The notes under the pieces are model-generated. The model saw only the letters and a list, made by a program, of their open reading frames with translations, did not search any database and was not told the origin of the DNA. From positions 124,001-188,000 of the forward strand of contig NZ_PVBR01000008.1 of NCBI RefSeq assembly GCF_002980495.1: a stretch of 64,000 nt of DNA, in the 5' to 3' direction. Below are positions 1-9,746 of this stretch, piece by piece. This DNA is from Phyllobacterium phragmitis. GTDB lineage: Bacteria; Pseudomonadota; Alphaproteobacteria; Rhizobiales; Rhizobiaceae. Position 1 is the first letter of the stretch. Each line of letters starts with the position of its first letter. The position numbers and the translations under genes are program-made.

Positions 1-2
1 CT

Positions 3-230
3 AGATCGCGTGCAACGGCTGCAGCTGTCTATGCTCTTGGGATCAATCTGATCGGCCTGGGCGTGGGGCCGTTGGTGGTGGGGATGCTGAGTGACCTCAT
101 CGCGTCTGACGGACGGGGCCCGGCCGAAGGCCTGAGGTGGGCGCTGGTAATTTCAAGCGGTCTCTTGATTCCGGTCTCGCTCCTGTATTGGGCGGCCCGA
201 GATCTAATCTCGCAGGAGAGCGTTAGTTAA
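3..230 (+). CDS. MFS-type transporter, C-terminal end (partial)
   Basis: The window opens inside a gene. The frame starting at base 3 stays open for 75 codons to the TAA at 228-230. The visible part holds two hydrophobic stretches separated by a short polar loop: a glycine-rich helix (GLGVGPLVVGMLSD), a loop with SDGRGPAEGL, then a last helix and a short polar tail ending ISQESVS. The glycine-rich penultimate helix followed by a polar loop is the usual end of a major facilitator permease. Substrate cannot be told from this fragment, and the family call rests on a short stretch only. Confidence 0.55.
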   Translation, partial: RSRATAAAVYALGINLIGLGVGPLVVGMLSDLIASDGRGPAEGLRWALVISSGLLIPVSLLYWAARDLISQESVS

Positions 231-589
231 GAACTGCCGTTCAGTGCTCTGCAGCAGTCCTGTTTTTAAGGTGCTGCCCCGGCCCAATGGTGTTTCTTGC
301 GGAGAGTTTTACCCGTCATCCGTTGCCGTGGAAGCTGACATGCTTCCCTGTACAAGTCCCGCAAGCAATCGGTAACTTTTCATATAGATGCCGCGAATTC
401 TCTGGAACTGCTCGAGACAGTGGTCTCAAACTTTGATCCTTCCGTTGCGGCGAGGCTTTCGTTTGACACTTCGCCACGGCCGATGGGACGGCAACAAAGC
501 TTAACACGCTTTCACAGACCTAAACTCGATTAGCTCAATCAGGTAGCGCAACGTGCATCATCATTGCCGGAAAAAGGAGGCAACTGACG
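231..589. other. Intergenic gap of about 360 bases
   Basis: No convincing ORF or RNA was seen. The last 30 bases carry a strong Shine-Dalgarno (AAAGGAGG at about 573-580) serving the gene that starts at 590. Promoter elements could not be assigned with confidence. Confidence 0.5.
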
Positions 590-1003
590 ATGTACGTGTC
601 TTCTTACCAAGCCCGAGCGCTTCTCGAAAGCGCGGAGGCCAAAGCGCGAGAGTTGGAGGTGCCGGTCAATATCGTTGTTCTCGATGCAGGAGGCCATTTG
701 AAGGCCTTTCATCGCATGGACGGCGCTGTACTGGCATCCATCGATATCGCTATGCGCAAGGCCAAGACCGCTGCGCTGTTTGAATGCAATAGCGAGGATA
801 TCTGGGAATTCTGCAAGCCCGGCGCCGCGGCTCCCGGTCTCGAACTCACCAACGGGGGGCTTGCCCCTTATGGCGGTGGGATAGCTCTCAAATGTCCAAA
901 TGGAGTTACTGCTGGGGCGGTCGGTGTTTCCGGCGGCAGCATTCAGCAGGACATGGAAATCGCTCAGGCGGCCCTCGCTACTTTCGAGGCAATGCTTGGT
1001 TGA
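590..1003 (+). CDS. GlcG/HbpS family (DUF336) protein
   Basis: A 137-residue protein of the GlcG/HbpS (former DUF336) family, whose usual length is about 130-150. Visible family marks are the N-terminal helix with ALLESAEAKARELEVPVNIV, the core LDAGGHLKAFHRMDGA, the helix DIAMRKAKTAA, the segment LAPYGGGIAL, and the glycine-rich GAVGVSGGS near the C-terminus. Family members bind heme or small ligands, or act as accessory proteins beside oxidoreductases. AAAGGAGG eight bases before the ATG fixes the start. The next gene, a short-chain dehydrogenase, begins 33 bases later, so the two are probably cotranscribed. The role here is not known. Confidence 0.8.
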   Translation: MYVSSYQARALLESAEAKARELEVPVNIVVLDAGGHLKAFHRMDGAVLASIDIAMRKAKTAALFECNSEDIWEFCKPGAAAPGLELTNGGLAPYGGGIALKCPNGVTAGAVGVSGGSIQQDMEIAQAALATFEAMLG

Positions 1004-1036
1004 TGCCCGGGTTTCATAAACAGAAGGAAACGTGAA

Positions 1037-1840
1037 ATGACCAAAACCATCCTTATCACCGGTGCCGGTTCGGGCTTCGGCAAAGGTGCAGCCATCGGCA
1101 TGGCCAGGAACGGCCATAGCATTATCGCAACCACCCATGTCTCATCCCAGGTCACGCCGTTGCGCGAAGAAGCCGCAGTGCTCGGGCTGAAGAACTTCCG
1201 TGTAGAACGCCTCGACCTCTTTGATCCCTACGATATTAAGCAGGCACAAAGCTGGGACTTCGACGTGCTCTGGAACAATGCCGGCATGGGCGAAGCAGGT
1301 CCGGTCTGGGAAATTCCAGTCGATCTCGTCCGCAAAAACTACGAAGTCAATGTCTTTCTGCCACTGATCCTAACGCAGGGGGTCGTTCAGAAATGGGTAC
1401 GTGAAGGCAAGAAGGGCAAGGTGGTATTCACCTCATCCATGGGCGGTCTCTTCACGCCAGCCAATTGGGGCACCTATGTCTCGACCAAGCATGCGCTGGA
1501 AGCCTTTGCCGAGGCCATGCAGCAGGAACTGCATCCTTATGGCATCAAGATCCAGACCGTCAATCCAGGTGCCTACTACACCGGCTACAACGAGACAATG
1601 GCCGACAACCCCTTCCGTTGGCTTGATGACAGCAAGAACTTCACTAAGCGCGCCGACCTCCGAAAGGGCTTCGATGACTTCTTCGCCACGCCCGACGGCA
1701 AGATGGATCCGAAGGAAATGATCGACCGGATGATCGAGATCGTCCCGGCTGACACCGGCAAGTTTCGCAATGTGGTTCCGAGAAAAATCGAGGACATGCT
1801 GAAGCGACATCAGCTCGCAGCCTGGGAAAACCAGATCTGA
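1037..1840 (+). CDS. Short-chain dehydrogenase/reductase (SDR)
   Basis: A 267-residue classical SDR oxidoreductase. The N-terminal nucleotide-binding motif TGAGSGFG is at residues 8-15, the NNAG motif lies near residue 80, and the catalytic Ser and YxxxK (YVSTK) follow in the region of residues 135-155. NPGAYYTGY after the active site is the usual cofactor-side loop. The substrate is not predictable; SDRs of this size reduce or oxidise alcohols, sugars or keto groups with NAD(P)H. AAGGAAACGTGAAATG gives a good ribosome site. It sits downstream of the GlcG-like gene and is followed by a strong terminator at 1893-1934, which closes this short operon. Confidence 0.85.
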   Translation: MTKTILITGAGSGFGKGAAIGMARNGHSIIATTHVSSQVTPLREEAAVLGLKNFRVERLDLFDPYDIKQAQSWDFDVLWNNAGMGEAGPVWEIPVDLVRKNYEVNVFLPLILTQGVVQKWVREGKKGKVVFTSSMGGLFTPANWGTYVSTKHALEAFAEAMQQELHPYGIKIQTVNPGAYYTGYNETMADNPFRWLDDSKNFTKRADLRKGFDDFFATPDGKMDPKEMIDRMIEIVPADTGKFRNVVPRKIEDMLKRHQLAAWENQI

Positions 1841-1892
1841 TAGCGAGCAAACGAGGTCCCCGGAGCGGCTCTTCCTCCCCGCCGCTCAACCT

Positions 1893-1934
1893 GCCCCGGG
1901 GGACATGTCACCATCAGTTCCCCGGGGCCTTTTC
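1893..1934 (+). terminator. Rho-independent terminator after the SDR gene
   Basis: GCCCCGGGG at 1893-1901 pairs with CCCCGGGGC at 1920-1928 around an 18-base loop, followed by a T-rich tract (TTTTCT). It lies about 50 bases after the SDR stop codon. Confidence 0.8.
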
Positions 1935-2225
1935 TAAGGACGCCTTCAGAATTCCCCCGTCAGCTCCAATCGCTGGCCGGAACATCGCGACAATCGCTGC
2001 AACCTGGCGACCGCGAGCTCACAGGTGCATCTGAGAACTCATCTGTGCGTTGCTTCCCCCGCCTCGGTTCACAAGGTCACGGACGAGGCGTTGGAAGAAA
2101 ATGTCCGAGCGACCGTGGCCAATTCCAGGTACCTCGTGCTCAGCCGTCTCCCGGAGCGGCCCATACTGCAGTGACTGAAATAGTCGCGCTACAGGTCTGC
2201 TCGACCGCTTCGTGATATCCGGTGC

Positions 2226-2697
2226 TAACACCTAGGTATGATTTCGGACGCGACAGGCTTGTGCCACGAGTGCGGGCTAGTGCTCTGCCCGTGTGTCTAA
2301 CGGCGCCTAGCAACAGAAAGGATGCCGCGTGGCAGCAGAAGTTTTGATTTCTATTATTGACGACGACCTGTCCCTGCAAGTCGCCCTCGTTAGGCTGATC
2401 CGCTCGCTTGGGTATAATGCGCGAGGCTTCGCATCTGCAGAAGAGTTCCTTGAATCAGGCGTTATCGCAGACTGCTCATGTGTCATTACGGACATTCAGA
2501 TGCCGGGCATGAGCGGCATCGATTTAAAGCGCGTCATGGAGGAGCGCGGATCCAACGTACCCGTCATCATGATCACGGCGCGCACAGAGTCCAGCATCGA
2601 AGTGGACGCTCTTGCAAGTGGCGCCCTCTGCTTTCTGCGGAAGCCTATTGACACGAAAGTTTTCATCGATTGCGTGACGCGGGCGCTGAAGGCATAG
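2226..2697 (+). repeat. Duplicated leader plus receiver gene, copy A
   Basis: This segment matches 13974-14438 across both the coding region and about 100 bases of upstream DNA. Shared upstream blocks include TAGGTA(T/C)GATTTCGGA, CAGGCTTGTGCCACGA, TGCTCTGCCCGT and ACAGAAAGGATGCCG just before the GTG start. Conservation of the untranslated leader argues for duplication of a whole transcription unit rather than two independent receivers. Confidence 0.8.
2329..2697 (+). CDS. Stand-alone FixJ-type receiver domain
   Basis: A 122-residue single-domain response regulator. The acidic pair is at residues 11-13 (DDD), the phospho-acceptor is Asp55 in VITDIQMPG, and the conserved Thr and Lys are in MITARTES and LRKPID. 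There is no output domain, so it probably acts as a phosphate relay, sink or protein-interaction switch. Translation starts at GTG behind AGAAAGGA; no ATG fits. The closest relative in the window is the receiver at 14070-14438 (roughly 70% identical by eye), with the same leader. It stands beside an AraC regulator and a 1846-residue kinase, its likely signalling partners. Confidence 0.85.
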   Translation: MAAEVLISIIDDDLSLQVALVRLIRSLGYNARGFASAEEFLESGVIADCSCVITDIQMPGMSGIDLKRVMEERGSNVPVIMITARTESSIEVDALASGALCFLRKPIDTKVFIDCVTRALKA

Positions 2698-2931
2698 GGG
2701 CGTTGCCCTATGCACCTGCTGTGATCAGTTAGCTCGGCTCAAGCGCTGTTTCGATTTCGGGGTCCTCATTCGAAGGCGATGAAAGTCGCTCGTGGAGACG
2801 GTGAGCCTTGCGGCTAGGTGGGGGCAGACGCATGACGCTACGCTGCCAACGCCATGCTACCAGAGGAACCACGACAATTTTGCGCCGAACTGCTACGCTC
2901 ACCGCCATGACCGGAATTGAGGGGCGCAAAG

Positions 2932-3825
2932 ATGGCCGACCATGGTCTGGTGAGCTCAATCACAGCTGTAACAAAAATTCTGGGTTCAGCGCCGCCCATC
3001 ATTCCGGAAATCTTCAACGGAGGAACACGGTTAACTGGCCGCTACGTCAATGTTCCGTTTGATACATACATTCCGGCAATGAAAGAGCACGTCCTTGTAG
3101 CGCATTATTCAGGCGGAGGCCATACGTGGGCCAAGATTGACGGAAAGCGCCTGATGTACCCCACCTTCCCTGGCAGGATCACTTTTGTGCCGAGAGGGCA
3201 TGATAGTGAACGGTCGACCAGCGCACCGTTTAAAGTGTCTAACACTTTTCTCTCACAAGATCGCCTCGTCGAATGCGCCAATCAGCTTAACTATAGCCGT
3301 GTCCCTGATTTGATCGATCGCCAGAACTTCTCAGATCCGAAGCTCTTCACGCTTCTCAATCTGCTGTGCGAGGAGGTCGAGTCGCGTGAAGCCGCATCTA
3401 GGCTATTCATCGAGCAGTTGTTGGATCTCATCTGCATCCAGTTGTTGCGCGGGCACTCTGTGTCCAGCCTACCCAATTTCAGTGCGCACGTTGGTCTTGC
3501 GCCCTGGCAGGCGCAACGGGTGCTTGACTATATGCGAGACAATCTGGACAGAGATATTGGACTCCAAGAGTTGGCTGATTTGACAAACCTGAGCCGGTCC
3601 CACTTCTGCGGTGCTTTTCGCAAGGCGACTGGCCGCACACCACATCAGTGGCTTATGAAACTCCGTATTCAAGCAGCGCGACAGTTGCTCGCCTGCTCTG
3701 CGCTGCCTATCGTCGAGATCGCCTTGAATGTAGGTTATCAGACGCACTCGGCGTTTTCGGTGGCATTTCGAAGATCTGTGGGTGTTACACCTCAAGAGTA
3801 TCGGCGGCTGTATTCACGTTCATAG
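2932..3825 (+). CDS. AraC-family transcriptional regulator
   Basis: A 297-residue regulator with a C-terminal AraC/XylS double helix-turn-helix covering about the last 100 residues. The first HTH reads LQELADLTNLSRSHFCGAFRK and is followed by the usual GRTPHQWLMKLR; the second includes IVEIALNVGYQTHSAFSVAFRR and ends GVTPQEYRR. The N-terminal 190 residues form an effector region of unknown specificity. The ATG at 2932 has GAGGGG a few bases upstream; an upstream TTG at 2917 is a weaker alternative. It is transcribed in the same direction as the receiver before it and the giant kinase after it. Confidence 0.88.
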   Translation: MADHGLVSSITAVTKILGSAPPIIPEIFNGGTRLTGRYVNVPFDTYIPAMKEHVLVAHYSGGGHTWAKIDGKRLMYPTFPGRITFVPRGHDSERSTSAPFKVSNTFLSQDRLVECANQLNYSRVPDLIDRQNFSDPKLFTLLNLLCEEVESREAASRLFIEQLLDLICIQLLRGHSVSSLPNFSAHVGLAPWQAQRVLDYMRDNLDRDIGLQELADLTNLSRSHFCGAFRKATGRTPHQWLMKLRIQAARQLLACSALPIVEIALNVGYQTHSAFSVAFRRSVGVTPQEYRRLYSRS

Positions 3826-4205
3826 GCGCTGAATCGGGAATTCGATTACGTGCCGCACCGAACGCGTGAAATTAGGCCGGTCACCGCTCGCAAGCTGCGT
3901 ATGTATGATTTTGAAGACACTGATCTCAGTATTTTCAGTTGTGGCATGGCTGGTGCCTTTGGCCAAAGATCGTTCGATGCTTTGCGCATAATTTTGCTGC
4001 TTGAGCAGCACCGCTTTTGGGCCGAGACGGTAAAGGTTCCATCGCTTCCGACGACCCCTCAATAGATCTGTACTTAGCCGCACGATTCGGATAGCAGCCG
4101 CAACTTTGGAAAAGCGACAAGGAGAGAATTCCTCCATACTCTGCTTCCGGTTTCCCTAGGGGGAGAGAATGTGATCACTTACAGGAATCGCATCTCGACA
4201 GATCA
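3826..4205. other. Intergenic gap of about 380 bases before the giant kinase
   Basis: No credible gene. A short run of purines (AGGGGGAGAGAA) lies about 50 bases before the kinase ATG, too far to be its ribosome site. Probably contains the promoter of the kinase gene, not located. Confidence 0.45.
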
Positions 4206-7200
4206 ATGAACTTTTCATCTGGTTCCGCGGTCGAACAGAATGACGGCCTCCAGGTTTTATGGGGGGATAGCGAGCGCGTCTTCTGCCGAGGGTGGTGCCT
4301 GAACGACGATGGCAGCCGTAGTGCCGTTCTGGTCGTGCGACCCGCCATAGACCCCGCGCCGCCTGCCAGCCTTGATCGCCTCATTCACGAATATGCATTG
4401 AAAGATGCGCTAGATGGCGCGTCATCGGTTCGACCCTTGGCGCTCGATCGTGACAGCGGTCGGACTGCATTGATGCTTGAGAATTTCGATGGCGAGCCGC
4501 TCGATCGGCTGCTCGGCGCCCCTATGGAGGTGGAAAGCTTCTTGCGCCTTGCCATCGCCATCGCGGTAGCTGTGGGCAAGGTTCATCAATGTGGTCTCCT
4601 GCACAAGGATCTCAAGCCAGCCAATATCCTGGTGAACAGCACGTCCGGGGAGGTGAAGCTCACCGGGTTCGGTATCGCATCGCGCCTGACGCGTGAGCGC
4701 CAGTCGCCGGAGCCCCCCGAGATGATCGCTGGCACGCTCGCCTATATGGCGCCCGAACAGACTGGTCGCATGAATCGTTCAATCGATTCCCGCAGCGACT
4801 TATACGCACTTGGCATCACTTACTGCGAGATGCTCACGGGAGTTCTTCCGTTCACGGCGCTAGATCCCATGGAATGGGTGCACTGCCATATTGCGCGGAG
4901 GCCGGTCGCGCCGAGCGAGCGCTTGAAGCACATACCGGCACCGATCTCGGCCATCGTCATGAAGCTGCTCGCCAAGACCGCCGAGGACCGTTACCAGACA
5001 GCGGGTGGTGTCGAACGCGACCTGCGCCATTGTCTGGTCGAATGGGAAGCTCGCCGTAACATTGCCGACTTCCCGCTTGGCCAAAAGGACTCGCCGGATC
5101 GGCTGTTGATACCCGAGAAGTTGTACGGGCGCGAGCGCGAGGTCGAAACCTTGCTTGCCGCATTTGATCGTGTCGTCAGCGGTGGCGAGCTGGAACTCGT
5201 TCTGGTCGCAGGATACTCCGGAATCGGAAAGTCTGCGCTCGTAAACGAGTTGCACAAGGTCCTGGTGCCGACCCGTGGCCTTTTAGCTGCCGGCAAGTTC
5301 GATCAGTACAAGCGGGATATTCCCTATTCCACTCTGGCACAGGCCTTTCAAAGCTTAGTGCGGCTCCTGCTCAGCAAGAGCGACGCCGAGCTGGCCAACT
5401 GGCGCGACGCGTTGCTGGAGGCGCTGGACCAGAATGGCCAGCTAATGATCGACCTCGTCCCCGATCTGAAGTTCATCATCGGCGAGCAGCCCCCCGTTCC
5501 CACGCTTCCGCCACAGCAGGCGCAGAGCCGCTTTCAACTCGTCTTCCGGCGCTTCATCGGTGTATTCGCACGTCCGGAGCACCCCCTGGCGCTATTCCTA
5601 GATGATTTGCAATGGCTCGACACGGCGACGCTAGACCTCCTCGAGGATCTGTTGAATCAAACCGAGCTGCGGCACCTGCTCCTGATCGGCTCCTATCGGG
5701 ACAACGAGGTCGATGCCGCGCATCCGCTGGGCCGCAAGCTCCAGGTTATCAGAAATGGTGACGCCAAGGTCAGCGAGATCACGCTTGCGCCGCTCGCAGG
5801 CGAGCATCTCGGGCAGCTGATCGCCGATGCTCTTCGCTGCGAGGCGGAACACGTCGCACAGCTTACTCAATTGGTGCGGGAAAGGACAGGCGGCAACCCA
5901 TTCTTCGCCGTTCAGTTCATTTCCGCGCTTGCTGAAGAGGGATTGCTTCGCTTTGACCATGGGGCTGCTTGCTGGTCCTGGGATATCGATCGCATTCACG
6001 CCAAGGGGTACACCGACAACGTCGTTAACCTCATGGTCGAGAAGCTGACCCGTCTACCCGCTCCTACGCTGGCAGCGGTGCAACAGCTGGCCTGCGTCGG
6101 CAACACCGCTGAGATTGCGACGCTCTCCACTGCTTTCGGAATTTTGGAGGAGCAGGTACACGCTGATCTATGGGAGGCCGTTCGCCTGGAGCTTATCGAA
6201 CGACGGAGGAACTCGTACAAGTTTATCCACGATCGGGTGCACGAGGCCGCCTATTCGCTGATTCCGGAAGCATCACGTGCACCAGCCCATCTACGAATCG
6301 GGCGCCTATTGGCAGAGCAGGTGCCTCCCGAGCAGCGACAGGAGACGATCTTCGAGATCGTCAATCAGCTCAACCGGGGCGCGGACCTGATCACCGGACA
6401 AGATGAGCGTGAACAACTCGCCGAGTTCAACCTGATCGCAGGCAGGCGCGCGAAGGCGTCGACGGCCTATACTTCGGCCTGCGGCTATCTGCGTTCCGGC
6501 ATGAGCTTGCTAGGCGATTATGGTTGGACGAGCCGGTATGAGCTCACGTTCGGCTTGTGGCTCGAGCGCGCCGAGTGCGAGTACCTGAGCAAGAATTTCG
6601 AGGAGGCCGAGCGGCTCATCGCGGAACTGCTGGCAAGAAGCGCCTCAAAGGTCGACCAAGCCGCAGCCTACCGTATCAAGGTTACTCTCCACGTGCTGAA
6701 ATCCGAGCATGTCGAAGCCATTGCCGCAGCTGTGGAGTGCCTCGATCTGTTCGGCATCAAGATTGCGCCCCATCCGCCTCGCGAGGAGTTGGACCGGGCC
6801 TATGCGGAAGTCATTCGCAAGCTCGACGGGAGGCCGATCGAATCGCTGGTCGAGCTCCCCCGTCTGACCGATCCCGATGTTGAGGCGGCGATGAGCATCC
6901 TCGCCACCATGTATGCCCCCGCCATTTTCACCGACGAGACCCTGTCATCCCTGCACCTTTGCCACATGGTGCTGCTGACGCTGGATTATGGGGTGACGGG
7001 CGCATCGGCTCCCGGACTGGCCACCTTCGGGATCGTGCTCGGGCACGACTTCGGGCGCTACGAGGAGGGCTACCGGTTCGCGATGCTTGCCCGCGCTCTG
7101 GTCAAGCGGCACCGCTTGGTTGCGAATGAGGCGATGACGCTGTGGGCCTTGGAGATCGTCAGCCTGTGGACACGGCCGGTGTCGGACGCCGTCGAGGCGA

Positions 7201-9746
7201 TCCGGGCGGCATTCCGGACCGGCGTGGAGGCCGGCGATCTGCCGATGGCGTGCTATGCGTGCAATCACCTGATTACTGACCTACTCTTGCGCGGCGACCG
7301 GCTTGATGACGTTTGGGCCGAATCGGAGAGTGGCCTCGCGTTTGCCCGTCGTGCTCGCTTTCGAGACGTTGTGGACGTCCTTACCGGCCAGCAGCGATTC
7401 ATGCTGGCGATGCGCGGGCAAACAAACGCCTTTGGACGCTTCGACGGTGACGACTTCGTCGAGGCTGCGTATGAGCAGTCGCTAACCCCCGACCGCGCAA
7501 CCACGATGATCTGTTGGTATTGGATCATCAAGGCACAGGCCCGCTTCCTGTTCGGGAGCTTCGATGAGGCCCAGGCCAGCCTGCTGCGAGCGGCACCGCT
7601 GCTGTGGTCCTCACCGGGGCACATCCAGCTTCTCGACTACCATTTCCTTGCCGCGCTGACCGGCGCCGCGTTGGAGTCGACCCTGTCAGCCGTTGGCGCC
7701 GGCGAGCGCCGGGCCCGGCTTGCCGCGCATTGCGACCGGCTGGCGAGATGGGTGGAGAGCTGCCCGGCGAACTTCGCCGACAAGCACACGCTGGTCCGCG
7801 CCGAGCTTGCCCGGCTGGACAACGAGAATGACGCCGCCGCACGCCTTTACGAGGAGGCGATCCGCCTGGCGAAGGCGAACGGCTTCATCCAGATTGAAGG
7901 CATGGCCAACGAGCTCGCCGCGCGGTTCTACGTGGCGCGCGGCCTCGAGCAAATCGCCGGCCTTTACTTCCGCAACGCGCGGCGCTGCTATGCGCGCTGG
8001 GGAGCCCACGGCAAGGTGCGGCAGCTCGACGAGATGCATCCGCACCTCCTGAAGCAGGAAGCGGCGCCGGCGCCTACCAGCACTATGGGGGCCCCGGTCG
8101 AGCACCTGGACCTCGCCACCGTCATCAAGATTTCACAGGCCGTGTCAGGCGAGATGGTGCTGGAGAAGCTGCTTGATACGCTGATGCGCACGGCGCTCGA
8201 GCAGGCGGGTGCCGTGCGCAGCCTGCTGGTCCTTTCGCGCGGGGCCGAACTGCGGATCGTGGCCGAAGCTGCCGTCTCCGGCGACACTGTCGTCGTGCGG
8301 TTGCCGGATGAACCCGTAAGCCCGACCGCGCTCCCGTCATCGGTTCTCCAATTGGTCCTCCGCACGCAGGAAGGGCTCATTCTCCACGATGCCGCGATCG
8401 ACCCTTCATTTGCCGGCGATACCTATATCCGGCAACATCAAGCGCGGTCCGTCCTCTGCCTTCCGCTTATCAATCAGGGGAAGCTGATCGGCGGGCTCTA
8501 TCTGGAGAACAATCTGGCTCCTCACGTCTTCGTGCCGGCCCGGATTGCGGTGCTGAAACTGCTTGCCTCGCAGGCCGCGATATCTTTGGAGAACACCCGT
8601 CTCTACCGGGACCTTGCAGAACGCGAAGCACGAATCCGTCGCTTGGTCGATTCCGACGTTATCGGGATCGTCATCTGGCACATGGACGGACGCCTGATCG
8701 ACGCCAATGATGCGTTTCTTCGCATGGTCCAGTACGGACGCGAGGATTTGAACGCGGGGCTTCGCTGGTTCGACATGACGCCGCCCGAATGGCAGGAGCG
8801 CGTCCCGCGCGAGCTGGAAGAGCTCAGGACCACCGGCACGATGCTGCCCTCCGAAAAGGAGTTCTTCCGGAAGGACGGCAGCAGGGTTCCTGTCTTGATC
8901 GGCGCAGCGTCTTTCGACGGCCAACCGGACCAAGGCGTCGCCTATATTCTCGACTTGACCGAACGCAAGCATGCCGAAGCCGAAGCACGCGAGAGCGAGC
9001 GGCGGTATCGCGAGACGCAGGCGGAACTGGCGCACGCCAATCGAGTCTCGACAATGGGGCATCTCACCGCTTCGATCGCGCATGAGGTGAGGCAACCTAT
9101 CGCCGCAACGGTGGCGAATGCCGAGGCGGCGCTGCGCTGGTTGCGTCGCGATCCGCCGGACGTAGAGGAGGTCCGGCAGGCTCTTGCAAGCATAGTAGAT
9201 GACGGAAACCGAGCGGCTGATATCGTCAGCCGAATCTACGACGCCGTAAAGAAGGCGCCGCCACGGAAAGATCTGTTGGAGATCAACGGAGCAATCCGCG
9301 AAGTGATTGAACTGACCCGTGGTCAAATTATAAATTGCGGTATTCTAGTGCGGACGACGCTCGTGAGCGGCCTACCGCTGGTCCAGGCGGATCGGGTACA
9401 ACTGCAACAGGTAATCCTGAATTTGGTCGTTAACGCGATCGAGGCAATGAGCAATATCGGCGACGAGCCGCGAGAGCTGCTGATTAGCACTGGGATGGCC
9501 CAGACTGGCGGCGTGCTGGTCGCGGTGCGCGATTCAGGGCCGGGGCTGGCCCCATATGCTCTCGAACACATCTTCGATGCGTTCTATACGACCAAACCGA
9601 GCGGTATCGGGCTGGGTTTGTCGATCTGCCGTTCTATTGTCGAAGCACATGGTGGACGGTTGTGGGCGACAGGGAACGAGCCTCGAGGCGCGATGTTCCA
9701 GTTCACCATGCCTGCCCAAGATACCGCCGGTGACAACTGCGGATAG
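4206..9746 (+). CDS. Giant Ser/Thr kinase - AAA ATPase - GAF - PAS - histidine kinase
   Basis: An 1846-residue multidomain signalling protein. Residues 1-280 form a Ser/Thr kinase-like domain (HKDLKPAN at 133-140, MAPEQ at 181-185). Residues about 305-560 form an AAA/STAND-type ATPase (Walker A GYSGIGKS at 336-343, Walker B LFLDDLQWLD). A long helical, TPR-like region follows to about 1290, then GAF (about 1300-1470), PAS (about 1478-1590), and a histidine kinase with phospho-acceptor His1626 in IAHEVRQP and an ATPase with NLVVNAIEAM, DSGPGLAP and GIGLGLSI. The kinase domain lacks an N-terminal glycine loop and has GFG where DFG is expected. No transmembrane segment is evident, so it is probably cytoplasmic. 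Likely partners are the receivers and FixJ-like protein nearby. Confidence 0.88.
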   Translation: MNFSSGSAVEQNDGLQVLWGDSERVFCRGWCLNDDGSRSAVLVVRPAIDPAPPASLDRLIHEYALKDALDGASSVRPLALDRDSGRTALMLENFDGEPLDRLLGAPMEVESFLRLAIAIAVAVGKVHQCGLLHKDLKPANILVNSTSGEVKLTGFGIASRLTRERQSPEPPEMIAGTLAYMAPEQTGRMNRSIDSRSDLYALGITYCEMLTGVLPFTALDPMEWVHCHIARRPVAPSERLKHIPAPISAIVMKLLAKTAEDRYQTAGGVERDLRHCLVEWEARRNIADFPLGQKDSPDRLLIPEKLYGREREVETLLAAFDRVVSGGELELVLVAGYSGIGKSALVNELHKVLVPTRGLLAAGKFDQYKRDIPYSTLAQAFQSLVRLLLSKSDAELANWRDALLEALDQNGQLMIDLVPDLKFIIGEQPPVPTLPPQQAQSRFQLVFRRFIGVFARPEHPLALFLDDLQWLDTATLDLLEDLLNQTELRHLLLIGSYRDNEVDAAHPLGRKLQVIRNGDAKVSEITLAPLAGEHLGQLIADALRCEAEHVAQLTQLVRERTGGNPFFAVQFISALAEEGLLRFDHGAACWSWDIDRIHAKGYTDNVVNLMVEKLTRLPAPTLAAVQQLACVGNTAEIATLSTAFGILEEQVHADLWEAVRLELIERRRNSYKFIHDRVHEAAYSLIPEASRAPAHLRIGRLLAEQVPPEQRQETIFEIVNQLNRGADLITGQDEREQLAEFNLIAGRRAKASTAYTSACGYLRSGMSLLGDYGWTSRYELTFGLWLERAECEYLSKNFEEAERLIAELLARSASKVDQAAAYRIKVTLHVLKSEHVEAIAAAVECLDLFGIKIAPHPPREELDRAYAEVIRKLDGRPIESLVELPRLTDPDVEAAMSILATMYAPAIFTDETLSSLHLCHMVLLTLDYGVTGASAPGLATFGIVLGHDFGRYEEGYRFAMLARALVKRHRLVANEAMTLWALEIVSLWTRPVSDAVEAIRAAFRTGVEAGDLPMACYACNHLITDLLLRGDRLDDVWAESESGLAFARRARFRDVVDVLTGQQRFMLAMRGQTNAFGRFDGDDFVEAAYEQSLTPDRATTMICWYWIIKAQARFLFGSFDEAQASLLRAAPLLWSSPGHIQLLDYHFLAALTGAALESTLSAVGAGERRARLAAHCDRLARWVESCPANFADKHTLVRAELARLDNENDAAARLYEEAIRLAKANGFIQIEGMANELAARFYVARGLEQIAGLYFRNARRCYARWGAHGKVRQLDEMHPHLLKQEAAPAPTSTMGAPVEHLDLATVIKISQAVSGEMVLEKLLDTLMRTALEQAGAVRSLLVLSRGAELRIVAEAAVSGDTVVVRLPDEPVSPTALPSSVLQLVLRTQEGLILHDAAIDPSFAGDTYIRQHQARSVLCLPLINQGKLIGGLYLENNLAPHVFVPARIAVLKLLASQAAISLENTRLYRDLAEREARIRRLVDSDVIGIVIWHMDGRLIDANDAFLRMVQYGREDLNAGLRWFDMTPPEWQERVPRELEELRTTGTMLPSEKEFFRKDGSRVPVLIGAASFDGQPDQGVAYILDLTERKHAEAEARESERRYRETQAELAHANRVSTMGHLTASIAHEVRQPIAATVANAEAALRWLRRDPPDVEEVRQALASIVDDGNRAADIVSRIYDAVKKAPPRKDLLEINGAIREVIELTRGQIINCGILVRTTLVSGLPLVQADRVQLQQVILNLVVNAIEAMSNIGDEPRELLISTGMAQTGGVLVAVRDSGPGLAPYALEHIFDAFYTTKPSGIGLGLSICRSIVEAHGGRLWATGNEPRGAMFQFTMPAQDTAGDNCG

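Noticed and set aside
8406-9326. 306-residue minus-strand frame inside the giant kinase
   Set aside because: It overlaps the PAS and histidine-kinase domains, which carry clear motifs on the plus strand.
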